Below are positions 14,705-23,415 of a stretch of 64,000 nt of DNA, piece by piece (positions within the stretch are counted from its first letter, which is position 1; every line of letters starts with the position of its first letter). Source of the stretch: Nitrosopumilus zosterae (GTDB lineage: Archaea; Thermoproteota; Nitrososphaeria; Nitrososphaerales; Nitrosopumilaceae). The notes under the pieces were generated by a model. It searched no databases and was not told where the DNA came from. It was given only the letters and a program-made list of their open reading frames with translations. The translations under genes were made by a program, and so were the position numbers. The stretch spans positions 248,001 to 312,000 of the forward strand of contig NZ_AP026695.1 of assembly GCF_025998175.1 (NCBI RefSeq). Reading direction: 5' to 3'.

Positions 14705-16326
14705 TCGAAATTTCATATTCTAATCTGCAAAAACTGATTGGCAAGTCATCAAAAAAACAAATCTCTGAATCATTACCCTTTCTTGGTCTAGATGTTGAAT
14801 CTGAAGAGGGTGATTTGGTTAGAGTTGAATACAGTCCAAACAGACCAGACTATTCAACTGATTTTGGAATTGCTCTTGGAATGCAGGGTTTACTTGGAGT
14901 AAAAACTGGTGCAATTAAACTAAATATAAAAAAATCAAATTATTCAATCAAGGTAAATTCCACAGTATCAAAAATAAGACCATTTGTTACAGGAATTATT
15001 GCAAAAAACGGCAAAATTGATGACAAATTTATCAAGAAGCTAATGGCAATGCAAGAGGATCTTCACTTTGGAATTGGTCGAAAAAGAAAAAAGTCATCAA
15101 TTGGAATACATGATCTAGACAAAATTTCATTTCCGTTAACGTATACGACCACAAACAAAACTCATTCTTTTATTCCTCTAACAGCTACAAGTAAAATGAG
15201 CATATCTGAGATTCTAGAAAAAACAGTTGTTGGAAAAGACTATGGGAATTTGCTCAGAAATTCTTCTCAGGTTCCAATTCTCTTGGATTCGAATTCTGAT
15301 ACTGTGTCATTTCCACCAATAATAAACGCCGCCGTTACCACTATTACTCCTAAATCAAAGAATCTCTTTGTTGAAGTTACTGGAATCAATAAAAATGATG
15401 CAGAAGATATGTTGTCTATTGTTGCAACAATTCTTCAAAGCGCAGGATTTTCTTTGTATGGTGTAAAGATTACAGGAGCTAACAATTCATCGCCCAAATT
15501 AGGATTAAGAAAAATTACAATATCTCCTAATTTGATCACTGAGACTTTGGGTCTTTCATTGAGTTCTTCAAAAATAATAACAGCATTGAAAAAATCTCGA
15601 TTAGATGCAGTATCTAAAGGAAATAATATAATCTGTACAATTCCTGCATACCGATTTGATATATTTGGTCCTATGGATTTAGTCGAAGAAGTTGCCTTAG
15701 GTTATGGGATACAAAACTTGGAACCTATACTTTCTCCATCACAAACAATTGGCCAAACAAATCTAATTTCTAACAAACTCAAATCTTTGTCACTAACTGT
15801 TGTAGGATTAGGTTATCTTGAAGTTCTCAATTCAAGCTTGACTAGCAAGCGAATTTTGTATGAAATGACAAACAGAGAATCAAAGAAAATAATTTCTGTA
15901 CTTGACTCAAAAAGTCAAGAGCATACCATTCTACGAAATTCTATCTTACCAGGATTAATTGAAAATTTGTCCAGAAACATTCATGCAGTATATCCTCAAA
16001 AATTATTTGAAACTGGAACTATATTTTCAGATGACAATGTGATTGATGAAAAAGTAAGCTTTGCTGGAATCAGTGCACATCAAGATGCAAACTTTACAGA
16101 GATTAAATCTGTTTTACAATCTGTACTAAAAACTGCATTTAATTTTGAAATTGAAACAAAAACTTTTGAAGATCCAATATTTGAAAATGGTCGTTCTGCA
16201 GCAGTTTTTGTAAATGGCAGACAAATGGGAATTATTGGTGAAATTAGTTCCAAAACAATTGAAAACTATAAGATTCGTGTTCCTGCAGTAGGCTTTGAAA
16301 TTGTATTGTCTGGATTTGTTTTTTAA
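14695..16326 (+). CDS. pheT: Phenylalanyl-tRNA synthetase beta subunit
   Basis: The 543-residue archaeal-type PheT lacks the bacterial OB and anticodon-binding extensions. Features: N-terminal B1-like domain (VEYSPNRPDYSTDFGIALG), B3/4 editing domain (HFGIGRKRKKSSIGIHDLD), B5 domain, and a catalytic-like core with LRNSILPGLIENLSRN. It forms a heterotetramer with PheS and edits Tyr-tRNA-Phe. The ATG lies inside the end of pheS, so translation is coupled. Confidence 0.96.
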   Translation: MPVVEISYSNLQKLIGKSSKKQISESLPFLGLDVESEEGDLVRVEYSPNRPDYSTDFGIALGMQGLLGVKTGAIKLNIKKSNYSIKVNSTVSKIRPFVTGIIAKNGKIDDKFIKKLMAMQEDLHFGIGRKRKKSSIGIHDLDKISFPLTYTTTNKTHSFIPLTATSKMSISEILEKTVVGKDYGNLLRNSSQVPILLDSNSDTVSFPPIINAAVTTITPKSKNLFVEVTGINKNDAEDMLSIVATILQSAGFSLYGVKITGANNSSPKLGLRKITISPNLITETLGLSLSSSKIITALKKSRLDAVSKGNNIICTIPAYRFDIFGPMDLVEEVALGYGIQNLEPILSPSQTIGQTNLISNKLKSLSLTVVGLGYLEVLNSSLTSKRILYEMTNRESKKIISVLDSKSQEHTILRNSILPGLIENLSRNIHAVYPQKLFETGTIFSDDNVIDEKVSFAGISAHQDANFTEIKSVLQSVLKTAFNFEIETKTFEDPIFENGRSAAVFVNGRQMGIIGEISSKTIENYKIRVPAVGFEIVLSGFVF

Positions 16327-16389
16327 GTGATTTTAGACCTAATCCTATGATTTGATCTCTATAGTTTTTAGTATAGTTTGACTTTATGT

Positions 16390-16558
16390 CTATTGCCCGA
16401 GAGCAAGCATACAGACGGATTAGGATGAGATGATCGTTATGATACCAGTGATTTCTAATTCACCCAGGTATGCTACATTATGGGCAACCCCGGTTTCAGA
16501 ACGCGAGGAGGCTTATGGCTATACCCATGATTTTGTGCGAGTCAGAACCGGGGAACAA
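16390..16558 (+). ncRNA. Probable double-hairpin H/ACA guide RNA
   Basis: Non-coding stretch with two H/ACA-like hairpins. Hairpin 1: lower stem GCATAC/GTATGC (16407-16412/16468-16473), internal loop AGAC/ACCCAG, upper stem GGATTAG/CTAATTC, then ACA at 16475. Hairpin 2: lower stem CCCCGGTT/AACCGGGG (16488-16495/16546-16553), loop near TCAGAA/AGTCAG, upper stem CGC/GCG, then ACA at 16555. In both, the top of the 3' side of the pocket is 14-16 nt before ACA, the rule for pseudouridine guides. An outer TTGCCC/GGGCAA pairing also exists. The target is not identified. Transcription is inferred from structure only. Confidence 0.6.
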
Positions 16559-16604
16559 TCCTCTTTCAAAAACGATAAAACATCCCTTGACAAAGAAAAA
16601 TGAA

Positions 16605-17024
16605 ATGGTAAACTATTGGTTAGCAAAGCAAGAACCGAGTGGTCCAAGGGGATATAATTTTGAACAGCTTAAAAAAGAAAAATCAACTGTATGGGACGGT
16701 GTTCACAATAATCTGGCATTAAAACATATGCGAGAAATGAAACCTGGTGATCTAGCATTTTTTTATCATACAGGGGATGAAAGACAAGCTGTTGGAATAA
16801 TGCAGATCACTTCAAAACCATATTCTAATCCAAAAGAAGATGTTGAACGTTTCATTGTTGTTGATGTAAAATATAAAAAATCATTGAAAAATCCAGTAAC
16901 TCTTGATGAAATGAAGAAAAATAAAAAATTCCAAGATTGGGAACTTCTTCGAATCTCAAGGCTATCTGTCATGCCAGTCCCAAAACCCATTTGGGATGAA
17001 ATTTTAAAGATGTCTCAAGGCTAA
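16605..17024 (+). CDS. EVE domain protein
   Basis: The 139-residue EVE (PUA-like) protein begins YWLAKQEPSGPRGYNFEQL, with WDGVHNNLA, MKPGDLAFFYHTGDERQAVGI and a final MPVPKPIWDEIL, all characteristic of the family. EVE domains bind modified nucleotides or RNA; some act in RNA modification readout or defence. I place the start at 16605 (MVNYW) because the preceding in-frame stretch runs through the structured RNA. Confidence 0.9.
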   Translation: MVNYWLAKQEPSGPRGYNFEQLKKEKSTVWDGVHNNLALKHMREMKPGDLAFFYHTGDERQAVGIMQITSKPYSNPKEDVERFIVVDVKYKKSLKNPVTLDEMKKNKKFQDWELLRISRLSVMPVPKPIWDEILKMSQG

Positions 17025-17068
17025 CAAAAAACGGTTTATTGATATAGTCGACTTATCTCATAAAAAAT

Positions 17069-17308
17069 ATGGCAACAGCTTATGTTTTAATAAACTGTGA
17101 ACTAGGTTCTGAGGAAGCTATTATTCAGCAACTCAAAGGCTTAGAAGGTGTAAAAGAAGTTCATGGAACTTTTGGTGCATATGATATTTTGGCCAAAATT
17201 GAATCTGATACTGTAGAAAAACTAAGAGAAACAATCACCTGGAAGATCAGAAAAATTGAAAAGATTCGTTCAACTCTTACCCTGATGGGTATTGAAGGCC
17301 AAACATAA
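17069..17308 (+). CDS. Stand-alone Lrp/AsnC ligand-binding (RAM) domain
   Basis: A 79-residue protein that is only the alpha-beta ligand-binding domain of Lrp/AsnC regulators (AYVLINCELGSEEAIIQQL, VHGTFGAYDILAKIES, IRSTLTLMGIE). It has no DNA-binding helix-turn-helix. Such proteins oligomerise and may sense amino acids or modulate full-length Lrp proteins. A distant relative lies at 62956. TATA-like sequence precedes it. Confidence 0.85.
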   Translation: MATAYVLINCELGSEEAIIQQLKGLEGVKEVHGTFGAYDILAKIESDTVEKLRETITWKIRKIEKIRSTLTLMGIEGQT

Positions 17309-17326
17309 ACACCCTTTTTTCTTATT

Positions 17327-17890
17327 ATGATTTTACATTTTATTTTTGTCATAAAAGAAGAAGATCGTGAAAAACGAAAATTCGAGTTTGAATATATTAA
17401 GAAAATGGGTCAATTTTACAAAGTATGGATTAAAGAAAAATTTGGACGAGATTATGAAATTCAATGTGATGAATTGATTACTACACCCAGAAGTATTCTT
17501 CAAAGACTAGATATTCCTACATTTATCCGTGATCATGAACAACGAGGAAAAGACATTTATCATTTTTACCTAACACATTTCAAACCACTGTGGACTGATT
17601 GCACTTGTGATGGATATAATGCAGAAAATTTCGGATTGGTATATTGGCAACCACTTCAAGGAAATGATCCATTATTTCTTGCAGAGAAAAATTGTACCAG
17701 TGTATCTCATGTTTTACTTCACGAGTTTTTACGAATTCTTGGACACAAAAAATTCATACAAGAAGTACATGATATTTGGACAAAACATCTCTTTGAACAA
17801 TTAGAGTTTGAACAATACGGTGAAGACTTTCAAAAAACTGATGATAAACCCATGTTTCTAACAATGGATACTTCTCAATTAAATTTGTAA
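17327..17890 (+). CDS. Hypothetical protein with HE...GH motif
   Basis: The 187-residue protein has no signal peptide. Its centre has several Cys (DCTCDGYNAENF, EKNCTSVS), and it contains SHVLLHEFLRILGHKKFIQEV (about residues 126-146). The HExxx...GH pattern is reminiscent of zincin peptidases but does not match HExxH, so peptidase activity is not claimed. It follows the Lrp-like gene by 18 nt and may share its transcript. Confidence 0.65.
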   Translation: MILHFIFVIKEEDREKRKFEFEYIKKMGQFYKVWIKEKFGRDYEIQCDELITTPRSILQRLDIPTFIRDHEQRGKDIYHFYLTHFKPLWTDCTCDGYNAENFGLVYWQPLQGNDPLFLAEKNCTSVSHVLLHEFLRILGHKKFIQEVHDIWTKHLFEQLEFEQYGEDFQKTDDKPMFLTMDTSQLNL

Positions 17891-17902
17891 ATATTTTTTA
17901 AA

Positions 17903-18535
17903 TTAACACTTTGTTACAGAATAAATATTGTTTTCAAAGTTAGCTGTTTTGAAATCTAATTTATTTTCAGGATCATTTGTTCTCGATTTACTTAGGTTCT
18001 CGAGTTCTACTAGTGCATCTCCTCTAAATCCCACTGAAGAGCCGTAAATTGCATCAGCTAACATTGTTCCATGATCTCCTTTTTTAATGTCATCAACCAT
18101 ATCGTAAAATCTAATGGTTTCTTTTTTGTTAACAGGATTGCCTGTTGCTTTGTTATATGCAACTGAAATATACATTCCATTATTTTTTACTGCAACAGGA
18201 ATCTTGTGATTTTTTCCTGATGCACCAGGAATTGTTTCATTAACCAAAACCTCACATTTATGATACATACTAGAAACATATGCGTAGAATCTATATTGTG
18301 CATATTTTCCAGCGTTATCTTCCTCACAACCAACAAAAACTTTGTGTAATAATTCTAAAGCATCATCATTCATACTTTGTAATCTGTCATCAATTCTACC
18401 TCTTTCAAGCAGATCTGATTTACATTCTTTAGCAATTAAAACTAGAATAAAATCTGGTAGATTGTAATTCTTTAATGCAGCAACAAACGCCCCTGCCTGT
18501 GACATTCCAAATTTTGGAAAACCCTTATTGACCAT
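17903..18535 (-). CDS. Hypothetical protein
   Basis: A 210-residue soluble protein without recognised motif. It contains ALKNYNLPDFILVLIAKECKS near the start and HKIPVAVKNNGMYISVAYNKA in the middle. It is convergent with the preceding gene, 12 nt away, and divergent from aconitase. Probably a lineage-specific conserved protein. Confidence 0.65.
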   Translation of the reverse strand: MVNKGFPKFGMSQAGAFVAALKNYNLPDFILVLIAKECKSDLLERGRIDDRLQSMNDDALELLHKVFVGCEEDNAGKYAQYRFYAYVSSMYHKCEVLVNETIPGASGKNHKIPVAVKNNGMYISVAYNKATGNPVNKKETIRFYDMVDDIKKGDHGTMLADAIYGSSVGFRGDALVELENLSKSRTNDPENKLDFKTANFENNIYSVTKC

Positions 18536-18681
18536 ATTTACAATTCACCTCAAAAAACATACTACTCCCCAACAATGAAATAAAACATGCTTTTCGCTTA
18601 TAATTGTTAAGGAATTTTTGCGCCTATTTCATCATTTTTAATTAATTTTTAATTGTAAATATTAAATTCAGGAAAAACTCC

Positions 18682-20955
18682 ATGTTTTTTGTGAACATCG
18701 ATACTACTCCTGAACTTGTTTCAAATGTTTATTCAAAAATAAAAGAAAATATTGCAAAATATAGAAAAGTTGTAGGAAGACCTCTAACCCTTACTGAGAA
18801 AATTTTATCTGGACATCTTTATGAAATTCCTGACAATACTATTGCTGGTGGAAAAGATTATGTTTTTCTAAAACCTGATCGAGTTGCATTACAAGATGTT
18901 ACAGGTCAAATGGTAATGCTTCAATTTATGCAGGCCGGATTAAAACAGTCAGCTTTACCAACAACTGTTCACTGTGATCATCTGATAAGAGCTGAAGTTC
19001 AAGGCGATGTTGACATGAAGGTTTCTCTTGATGAAAATAGTGAAGTTTTCAAATTTTTACAATCAGCTGCTGCAAAACATGGATGTGGTTTTTGGAAACC
19101 CGGTGCTGGAATCATACATCAGGTAGTTCTTGAAAATTATGCATTTCCAGGTGGATTAATGATTGGGACAGATTCGCATACTCCGAATGCTGGAGGATTG
19201 GGAATGATTGCAGTTGGTGTAGGTGGATTGGATGCAGCTGAAACAATGGCAGGATTACCTTGGGAATTACTTTATCCAAAAAAAATTGGTGTTAAATTAA
19301 CTGGGGAACTAAATGGGTGGACAGCACCTAAAGATATTATCTTAAAAGTTGCTGAAGAACTAACTGTTTCTGGAGGAACTAATTCAATTGTTGAATACTT
19401 TGGTCCTGGTACAAAATCTATTAGTTGTACTGGAAAAGCCACTATTACAAATATGGGTGCAGAAATTGGAGCGACTTGTTCAATTTTTCCATATGATGAA
19501 AGAATGGAAACTTATCTAAAATATACAAACAGAGAAAAAATTGCTGAATTAGCAAATCAAAATAAAGAATTACTTGTTGCTGATCCTGAAATTGAATCCA
19601 ATCCGGAAAACTTTTTTGATCAAATAATTGAAATTAATCTTTCTGCATTGGAGCCTCATATTGTTGGGCCTCATACTCCTGATTTAGCAAGATCAATTTC
19701 AGAATTAGGCGATGATGTAAAATCAAATGATTACATTGATCCAATATCTGTTGCACTAATTGGAAGTTGTACAAATTCATCTTACGAAGATATGTCTAGA
19801 GTTGCAAGTATTGCAAAACAAGCAAAGGAAAAAGGAATCAAATCAAAAATTCCGCTATTAATTACACCTGGTTCTGAACAGATTCGTGGAACTATTGAAC
19901 GAGATGGTCAAATGGATTCTCTTAAAGAAATTGGTGCAACCGTTCTAGCAAATGCATGCGGTCCATGTATTGGACAATGGAATAGGCCTGAATTAAAAAA
20001 TGAAGAGAAAAATACTATCGTTACTACATTTAACAGAAATTTTCCAGGAAGAAATGATGGTCATCGTAATACTCTGAATTTTATTGGAAGTCCTGAGATG
20101 ATCATTGCATTGGCTTTAGGAGGTAAATTATCCTTCAATCCGTTAAAAGATGAACTTACAGCATCTGATGGAACAAAATTCAAACTAGATCCTCCAAAAC
20201 CTGCACCAGAAGTTCCTGAAAATGGCTTCAAGATTCCTGAAGGAATTTTTATTGCACCTCCTGAAAATTCAGATGATGTTGAAGTAATTATTGATCCTAA
20301 CAGTAAAAGATTGCAACTTTTAGAACCCTTTTCAAAATGGAATGGACAAGACTTTGTAGATTTGCCAATATTGGTAAAAGCTAAAGGAAAATGTACGACT
20401 GACCATATTTCTCCTGCTGGGGCATGGTTATCCCTTAGAGGACATTTAGACAATCTCAGTGATAACATGCTTCTGGGAGCAGTTAATGCCTTTAATGACG
20501 AGGTTGGTAAAGGTAAGAATATTCTCAATAACCAACTTGAATCATTTTCAAAGATTGCAAGACAGTTTAAAGAAAAACAAATGAGATGGGTGATAATTGG
20601 TGATAATAATTATGGAGAAGGCAGTAGTAGAGAACATGCTGCAATGTCTCCTAGATATCTGGGATGTGCGGCAGTAATCACCAAAAGCCTTGCTAGAATT
20701 CATGAAACAAATTTGAAAAAACAAGGAATTTTGGCACTTACATTTAGTAATCCTGATGATTATGAAAAAATTCTGGAAGATGATAAAATTAGTCTTCTTA
20801 AATTAAATGAGTTGGAACCACATAAACAAGTAAAATGTATTATTTCTCATAATGATGGAAATACAGATGAAATTTTGCTAAACCATTCGTACAATAAATC
20901 TCAGATTGAATGGTTCAAAGCTGGTTCTGCACTAAACGTTCTAAGAAACAGGTAA
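18682..20955 (+). CDS. acnA: Aconitate hydratase
   Basis: Interconverts citrate and isocitrate; in ammonia-oxidising archaea it serves the oxidative or biosynthetic TCA reactions. It has 757 residues. The [4Fe-4S] ligands are Cys363 (GSCTNSSYED) and Cys426/Cys429 (NACGPCIGQW). DSHTPNAGGLG and GEGSSREHAAMSPRYLG are substrate-binding signatures of the large domain and the C-terminal swivel domain. It is monocistronic, followed by tRNA-Trp on the other strand. The family is closest to the mitochondrial/AcnA-like type. Confidence 0.96.
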   Translation: MFFVNIDTTPELVSNVYSKIKENIAKYRKVVGRPLTLTEKILSGHLYEIPDNTIAGGKDYVFLKPDRVALQDVTGQMVMLQFMQAGLKQSALPTTVHCDHLIRAEVQGDVDMKVSLDENSEVFKFLQSAAAKHGCGFWKPGAGIIHQVVLENYAFPGGLMIGTDSHTPNAGGLGMIAVGVGGLDAAETMAGLPWELLYPKKIGVKLTGELNGWTAPKDIILKVAEELTVSGGTNSIVEYFGPGTKSISCTGKATITNMGAEIGATCSIFPYDERMETYLKYTNREKIAELANQNKELLVADPEIESNPENFFDQIIEINLSALEPHIVGPHTPDLARSISELGDDVKSNDYIDPISVALIGSCTNSSYEDMSRVASIAKQAKEKGIKSKIPLLITPGSEQIRGTIERDGQMDSLKEIGATVLANACGPCIGQWNRPELKNEEKNTIVTTFNRNFPGRNDGHRNTLNFIGSPEMIIALALGGKLSFNPLKDELTASDGTKFKLDPPKPAPEVPENGFKIPEGIFIAPPENSDDVEVIIDPNSKRLQLLEPFSKWNGQDFVDLPILVKAKGKCTTDHISPAGAWLSLRGHLDNLSDNMLLGAVNAFNDEVGKGKNILNNQLESFSKIARQFKEKQMRWVIIGDNNYGEGSSREHAAMSPRYLGCAAVITKSLARIHETNLKKQGILALTFSNPDDYEKILEDDKISLLKLNELEPHKQVKCIISHNDGNTDEILLNHSYNKSQIEWFKAGSALNVLRNR

Positions 20956-20967
20956 TGAAATTTTACG

Positions 20968-21121
20968 TGGGGCCGACCGGAATCGAACCGGCGACCTACG
21001 GGTCACTACAGCTCCAAACTTACATCATCCGTGAGTCAGTTTAGCTTAGTTAACCTTTGGAGCCCTTAGCGGTGATCTTTTTCGTAGACACTGTCGCCCT
21101 ACCAGGCTAGGCTACGACCCC
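20968..21121 (-). tRNA. tRNA-Trp(CCA) with two introns
   Basis: The acceptor is GGGGTCG/CGGCCCC and the T-arm GCCGG-TTCGAAT-CCGGT. Folding requires removal of two introns. The first is non-canonical, 27 nt, in the 5' anticodon stem (21092-21066): helix GGCG/CGCT separates bulges ACA and AAG, leaving stem ACGGG. The second, 53 nt, is canonical after position 37 (21056-21004). The mature anticodon arm is ACGGG-CTCCAAA-CCCGT, anticodon CCA. The mature RNA is 74 nt with discriminator A. The large intron contains TTTGGAGC, an exact 8-nt complement of GCTCCAAA of the anticodon region. Confidence 0.9.
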
Positions 21122-21211
21122 ACAAACAAGAATGAAAAAGACTTGAATTTTAAGTTATTTTTAACCAAGATTTATTTGCAATCAACATCAATTTGTAATT
21201 GTTAGTTTATC

Positions 21212-21745
21212 ATGATCAAACCAATTTACTTTGCATTAGGCGCAATTCCTGTAATTGTGGCGCTTTTAATTTCAGTTCCACTACTTACGAAAAATGAAAT
21301 TCCTATATCTGCTGCACATTCTTTTGATAAAATTGATATTGAATATACAAAACATCAATTAAAGAAAATATCATATGGGATTACGGAGCGAGTTGGAGCC
21401 CAAAAAACAGAAATTCTTTCTATAAAAAATGATGGTGATGTCAAGTATTCTGTAACAGAACATGGATACATCCAACCTGATATTCGTTCAAAACTGGATA
21501 AAGACAAACTGGATAAACTAAAAGCCTTGATCAAAGAAACTGGTTTTATTGCAATTCCTTCTGAATCATTCTCTATACTAGAAAATGTAACCGAGTATCA
21601 AAAATCAAATGTGAAAATTACTCTCAATGGACACGTAAATCAAATTCATTGGCCTGAACAGAATGCAACATCTGATTTTATTCCTCCAATAATCACTATG
21701 GTCGAATCAGAACTTGATCAGATAATTTCTCAAATTGGTGAATAG
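21212..21745 (+). CDS. Secreted or membrane-anchored hypothetical protein
   Basis: The 177-residue protein has an N-terminal hydrophobic segment (about 5-27, FALGAIPVIVALLISVPLL) that is a signal peptide or anchor. The rest is a soluble domain with KYSVTEHGYIQPDIRSKLDKDKL and a helical C-terminus. I recognise no family. It lies 30 nt before pdxS on the same strand and could be cotranscribed. Confidence 0.65.
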   Translation: MIKPIYFALGAIPVIVALLISVPLLTKNEIPISAAHSFDKIDIEYTKHQLKKISYGITERVGAQKTEILSIKNDGDVKYSVTEHGYIQPDIRSKLDKDKLDKLKALIKETGFIAIPSESFSILENVTEYQKSNVKITLNGHVNQIHWPEQNATSDFIPPIITMVESELDQIISQIGE

Positions 21746-21775
21746 GTACAAATAGTCTTTAGTGAAAATTAGAAT

Positions 21776-22744
21776 ATGCTTCCATTATCTGGTGAACGAT
21801 TTGATGCTAAAGGAATAATCTCAGATAAAATAAACTCTGTTAACACTTTACGTGGTTCATCAACTGTTAAACGTGGTTTTGCCCATATGCTAAAAAATGG
21901 AGTGGTGATGGATGTTACAACTGTAGAACAAGCTCAAATTGCAGAGGAAGCTGGAGCAGTATCTGTTATGGTTTTGGATAAACTTCCATCCGAAGTCAGA
22001 AAAGCCGGTGGGGTTGCACGAACTGCAAGTATTAGAATTATTGAAGAAATAATGAATTCTGTAACAATTCCTGTAATGGCAAAATGTAGAATTGGCCATG
22101 TCAATGAAGCATTAGTTCTTCAGGAAACTGATGTTGATATGATAGATGAATCAGAAGTTCTAACTCCTGCTGATGAATTTCATCATATTTGGAAATGGGA
22201 TTTTACAACACCTGTTGTCAATGGTGCTAGATCTTTGGCTGAAGCCTTAAGGAGAATTGAAGAAGGTGCATCAATGATTAGAACAAAAGGGGAACCTGGA
22301 ACTGGAAATGTTGCAGAAGCTGTTACTCATATTAAAAAAGTCAATGATGAATTAAGAACAATTAAAGCAATTTATGATTCTGGAGATAATCAAGATTTAG
22401 TTAGAATTGCAAGAGAATTCAAAGTATCTTATGATATTGTTCAGCAAACTGCAAAACTTGGTAGATTGCCAGTGGTAAATTTTGCTGCTGGTGGAATTGC
22501 AACTCCTGCTGATGCTGCATATTTGATGTCTCTTGGATGTGATGGAATTTTTGTAGGTTCTGGAATTTTTAATGCAGACGATGCCAAAGAAAGAGCAAGA
22601 GCAATAGTTTTAGCTACTACTTTTTGGAATGAATCTGATAAAGTCAAAGAAGCTCAAAAAATGATAGATGAAAGACAATCTATGATAGGCTTGGATGTCA
22701 AAACATTAGAATTACGTATGCAAGATCGTGGAGGCTCATCATGA
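21776..22744 (+). CDS. pdxS: Pyridoxal 5'-phosphate synthase, synthase subunit
   Basis: PdxS makes PLP from ribose 5-phosphate, glyceraldehyde 3-phosphate and ammonia delivered by PdxT. The 322-residue TIM barrel carries the catalytic lysines in [11 protein letters not shown] and [11 protein letters not shown], with [11 protein letters not shown] and the phosphate site [10 protein letters not shown]. The length is slightly above the bacterial 294 because of an N-terminal extension ([13 protein letters not shown]) and an insert near residue 200. Its stop overlaps the pdxT start. Confidence 0.97.
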   Translation: MLPLSGERFDAKGIISDKINSVNTLRGSSTVKRGFAHMLKNGVVMDVTTVEQAQIAEEAGAVSVMVLDKLPSEVRKAGGVARTASIRIIEEIMNSVTIPVMAKCRIGHVNEALVLQETDVDMIDESEVLTPADEFHHIWKWDFTTPVVNGARSLAEALRRIEEGASMIRTKGEPGTGNVAEAVTHIKKVNDELRTIKAIYDSGDNQDLVRIAREFKVSYDIVQQTAKLGRLPVVNFAAGGIATPADAAYLMSLGCDGIFVGSGIFNADDAKERARAIVLATTFWNESDKVKEAQKMIDERQSMIGLDVKTLELRMQDRGGSS

Positions 22745-23358
22745 GTCTAAATGTAGGTGTTTTATCTATACAAGGTGATGTTCAAGAAAATCTTTTGTCA
22801 GTTAAAGCTGCAATAGATGAATTAGGAATCGATGGTAAAGTGCTCGGTGTCAAAACACCTGAAGAAATATCAAAATTAGATGGCTTGATAATTCCTGGCG
22901 GTGAAAGTACTACCATTGGCCAACTTTCTTTAGTAAATGGTTCGCTAAAGGTTCTAAAAGAAAAAATTGAAAATGGGATGCCTGTACTTGGAATTTGTGC
23001 TGGAATGATTATGCTATCAAATTCTGCAAGTGATCGAATTATTGGCGAAACTGATCAACCTCTTTTGAATATTCTTGATATTAAATTAGAGCGAAATTCT
23101 TTTGGACGACAAAAAGAATCCTTTGAAGCTGATGTATCTTTAGATTCGATAGGCATTCCAAAATTCACTGGCGTGTTTATTAGAGCTCCCTCTGTTTCGG
23201 ATGTTGGATCTGATGTAGAAATTCTATCAAAATTCAACGATCGCATAATTGCAGTCAAAAAAGGCAATGTGATTGGTACGTCTTTTCATCCTGAACTTAC
23301 TAAAGATTTTTCATTACACAAGTATTTTATCAATCTTGTAAAATCATTAAAAAATTAA
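22741..23358 (+). CDS. pdxT: Pyridoxal 5'-phosphate synthase, glutaminase subunit
   Basis: A class I glutamine amidotransferase, 205 residues, that releases ammonia from glutamine for Pdx[11 protein letters not shown], the nucleophile Cys in GICAGMIML and the His-Glu pair in SFHPELT are all present. The ATGA overlap with pdxS indicates translational coupling. Confidence 0.97.
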   Translation: MSLNVGVLSIQGDVQENLLSVKAAIDELGIDGKVLGVKTPEEISKLDGLIIPGGESTTIGQLSLVNGSLKVLKEKIENGMPVLGICAGMIMLSNSASDRIIGETDQPLLNILDIKLERNSFGRQKESFEADVSLDSIGIPKFTGVFIRAPSVSDVGSDVEILSKFNDRIIAVKKGNVIGTSFHPELTKDFSLHKYFINLVKSLKN

Positions 23359-23415
23359 CAAAAAATGATGATTTGTAAGCAATTCTTTTTAATCATTGAC
23401 TAGTCGAGCTATAAA

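Noticed and set aside
16470-16604. Upstream extension of the EVE protein by 45 codons
   Set aside because: The extension reads through the strongly structured H/ACA-like RNA, and EVE proteins start near YWLAKQEP.
17327-17890. Zincin metallopeptidase call for the HE...GH protein
   Set aside because: The motif is HEFLRILGH, not HExxH; calling it a peptidase would overstate the evidence.
23359-23415. CRISPR-like or mobile-element repeats near the tandem 54-bp units
   Set aside because: The repeats are in frame, without spacers, and encode a coiled coil; no transposase or cas gene is present in the window.
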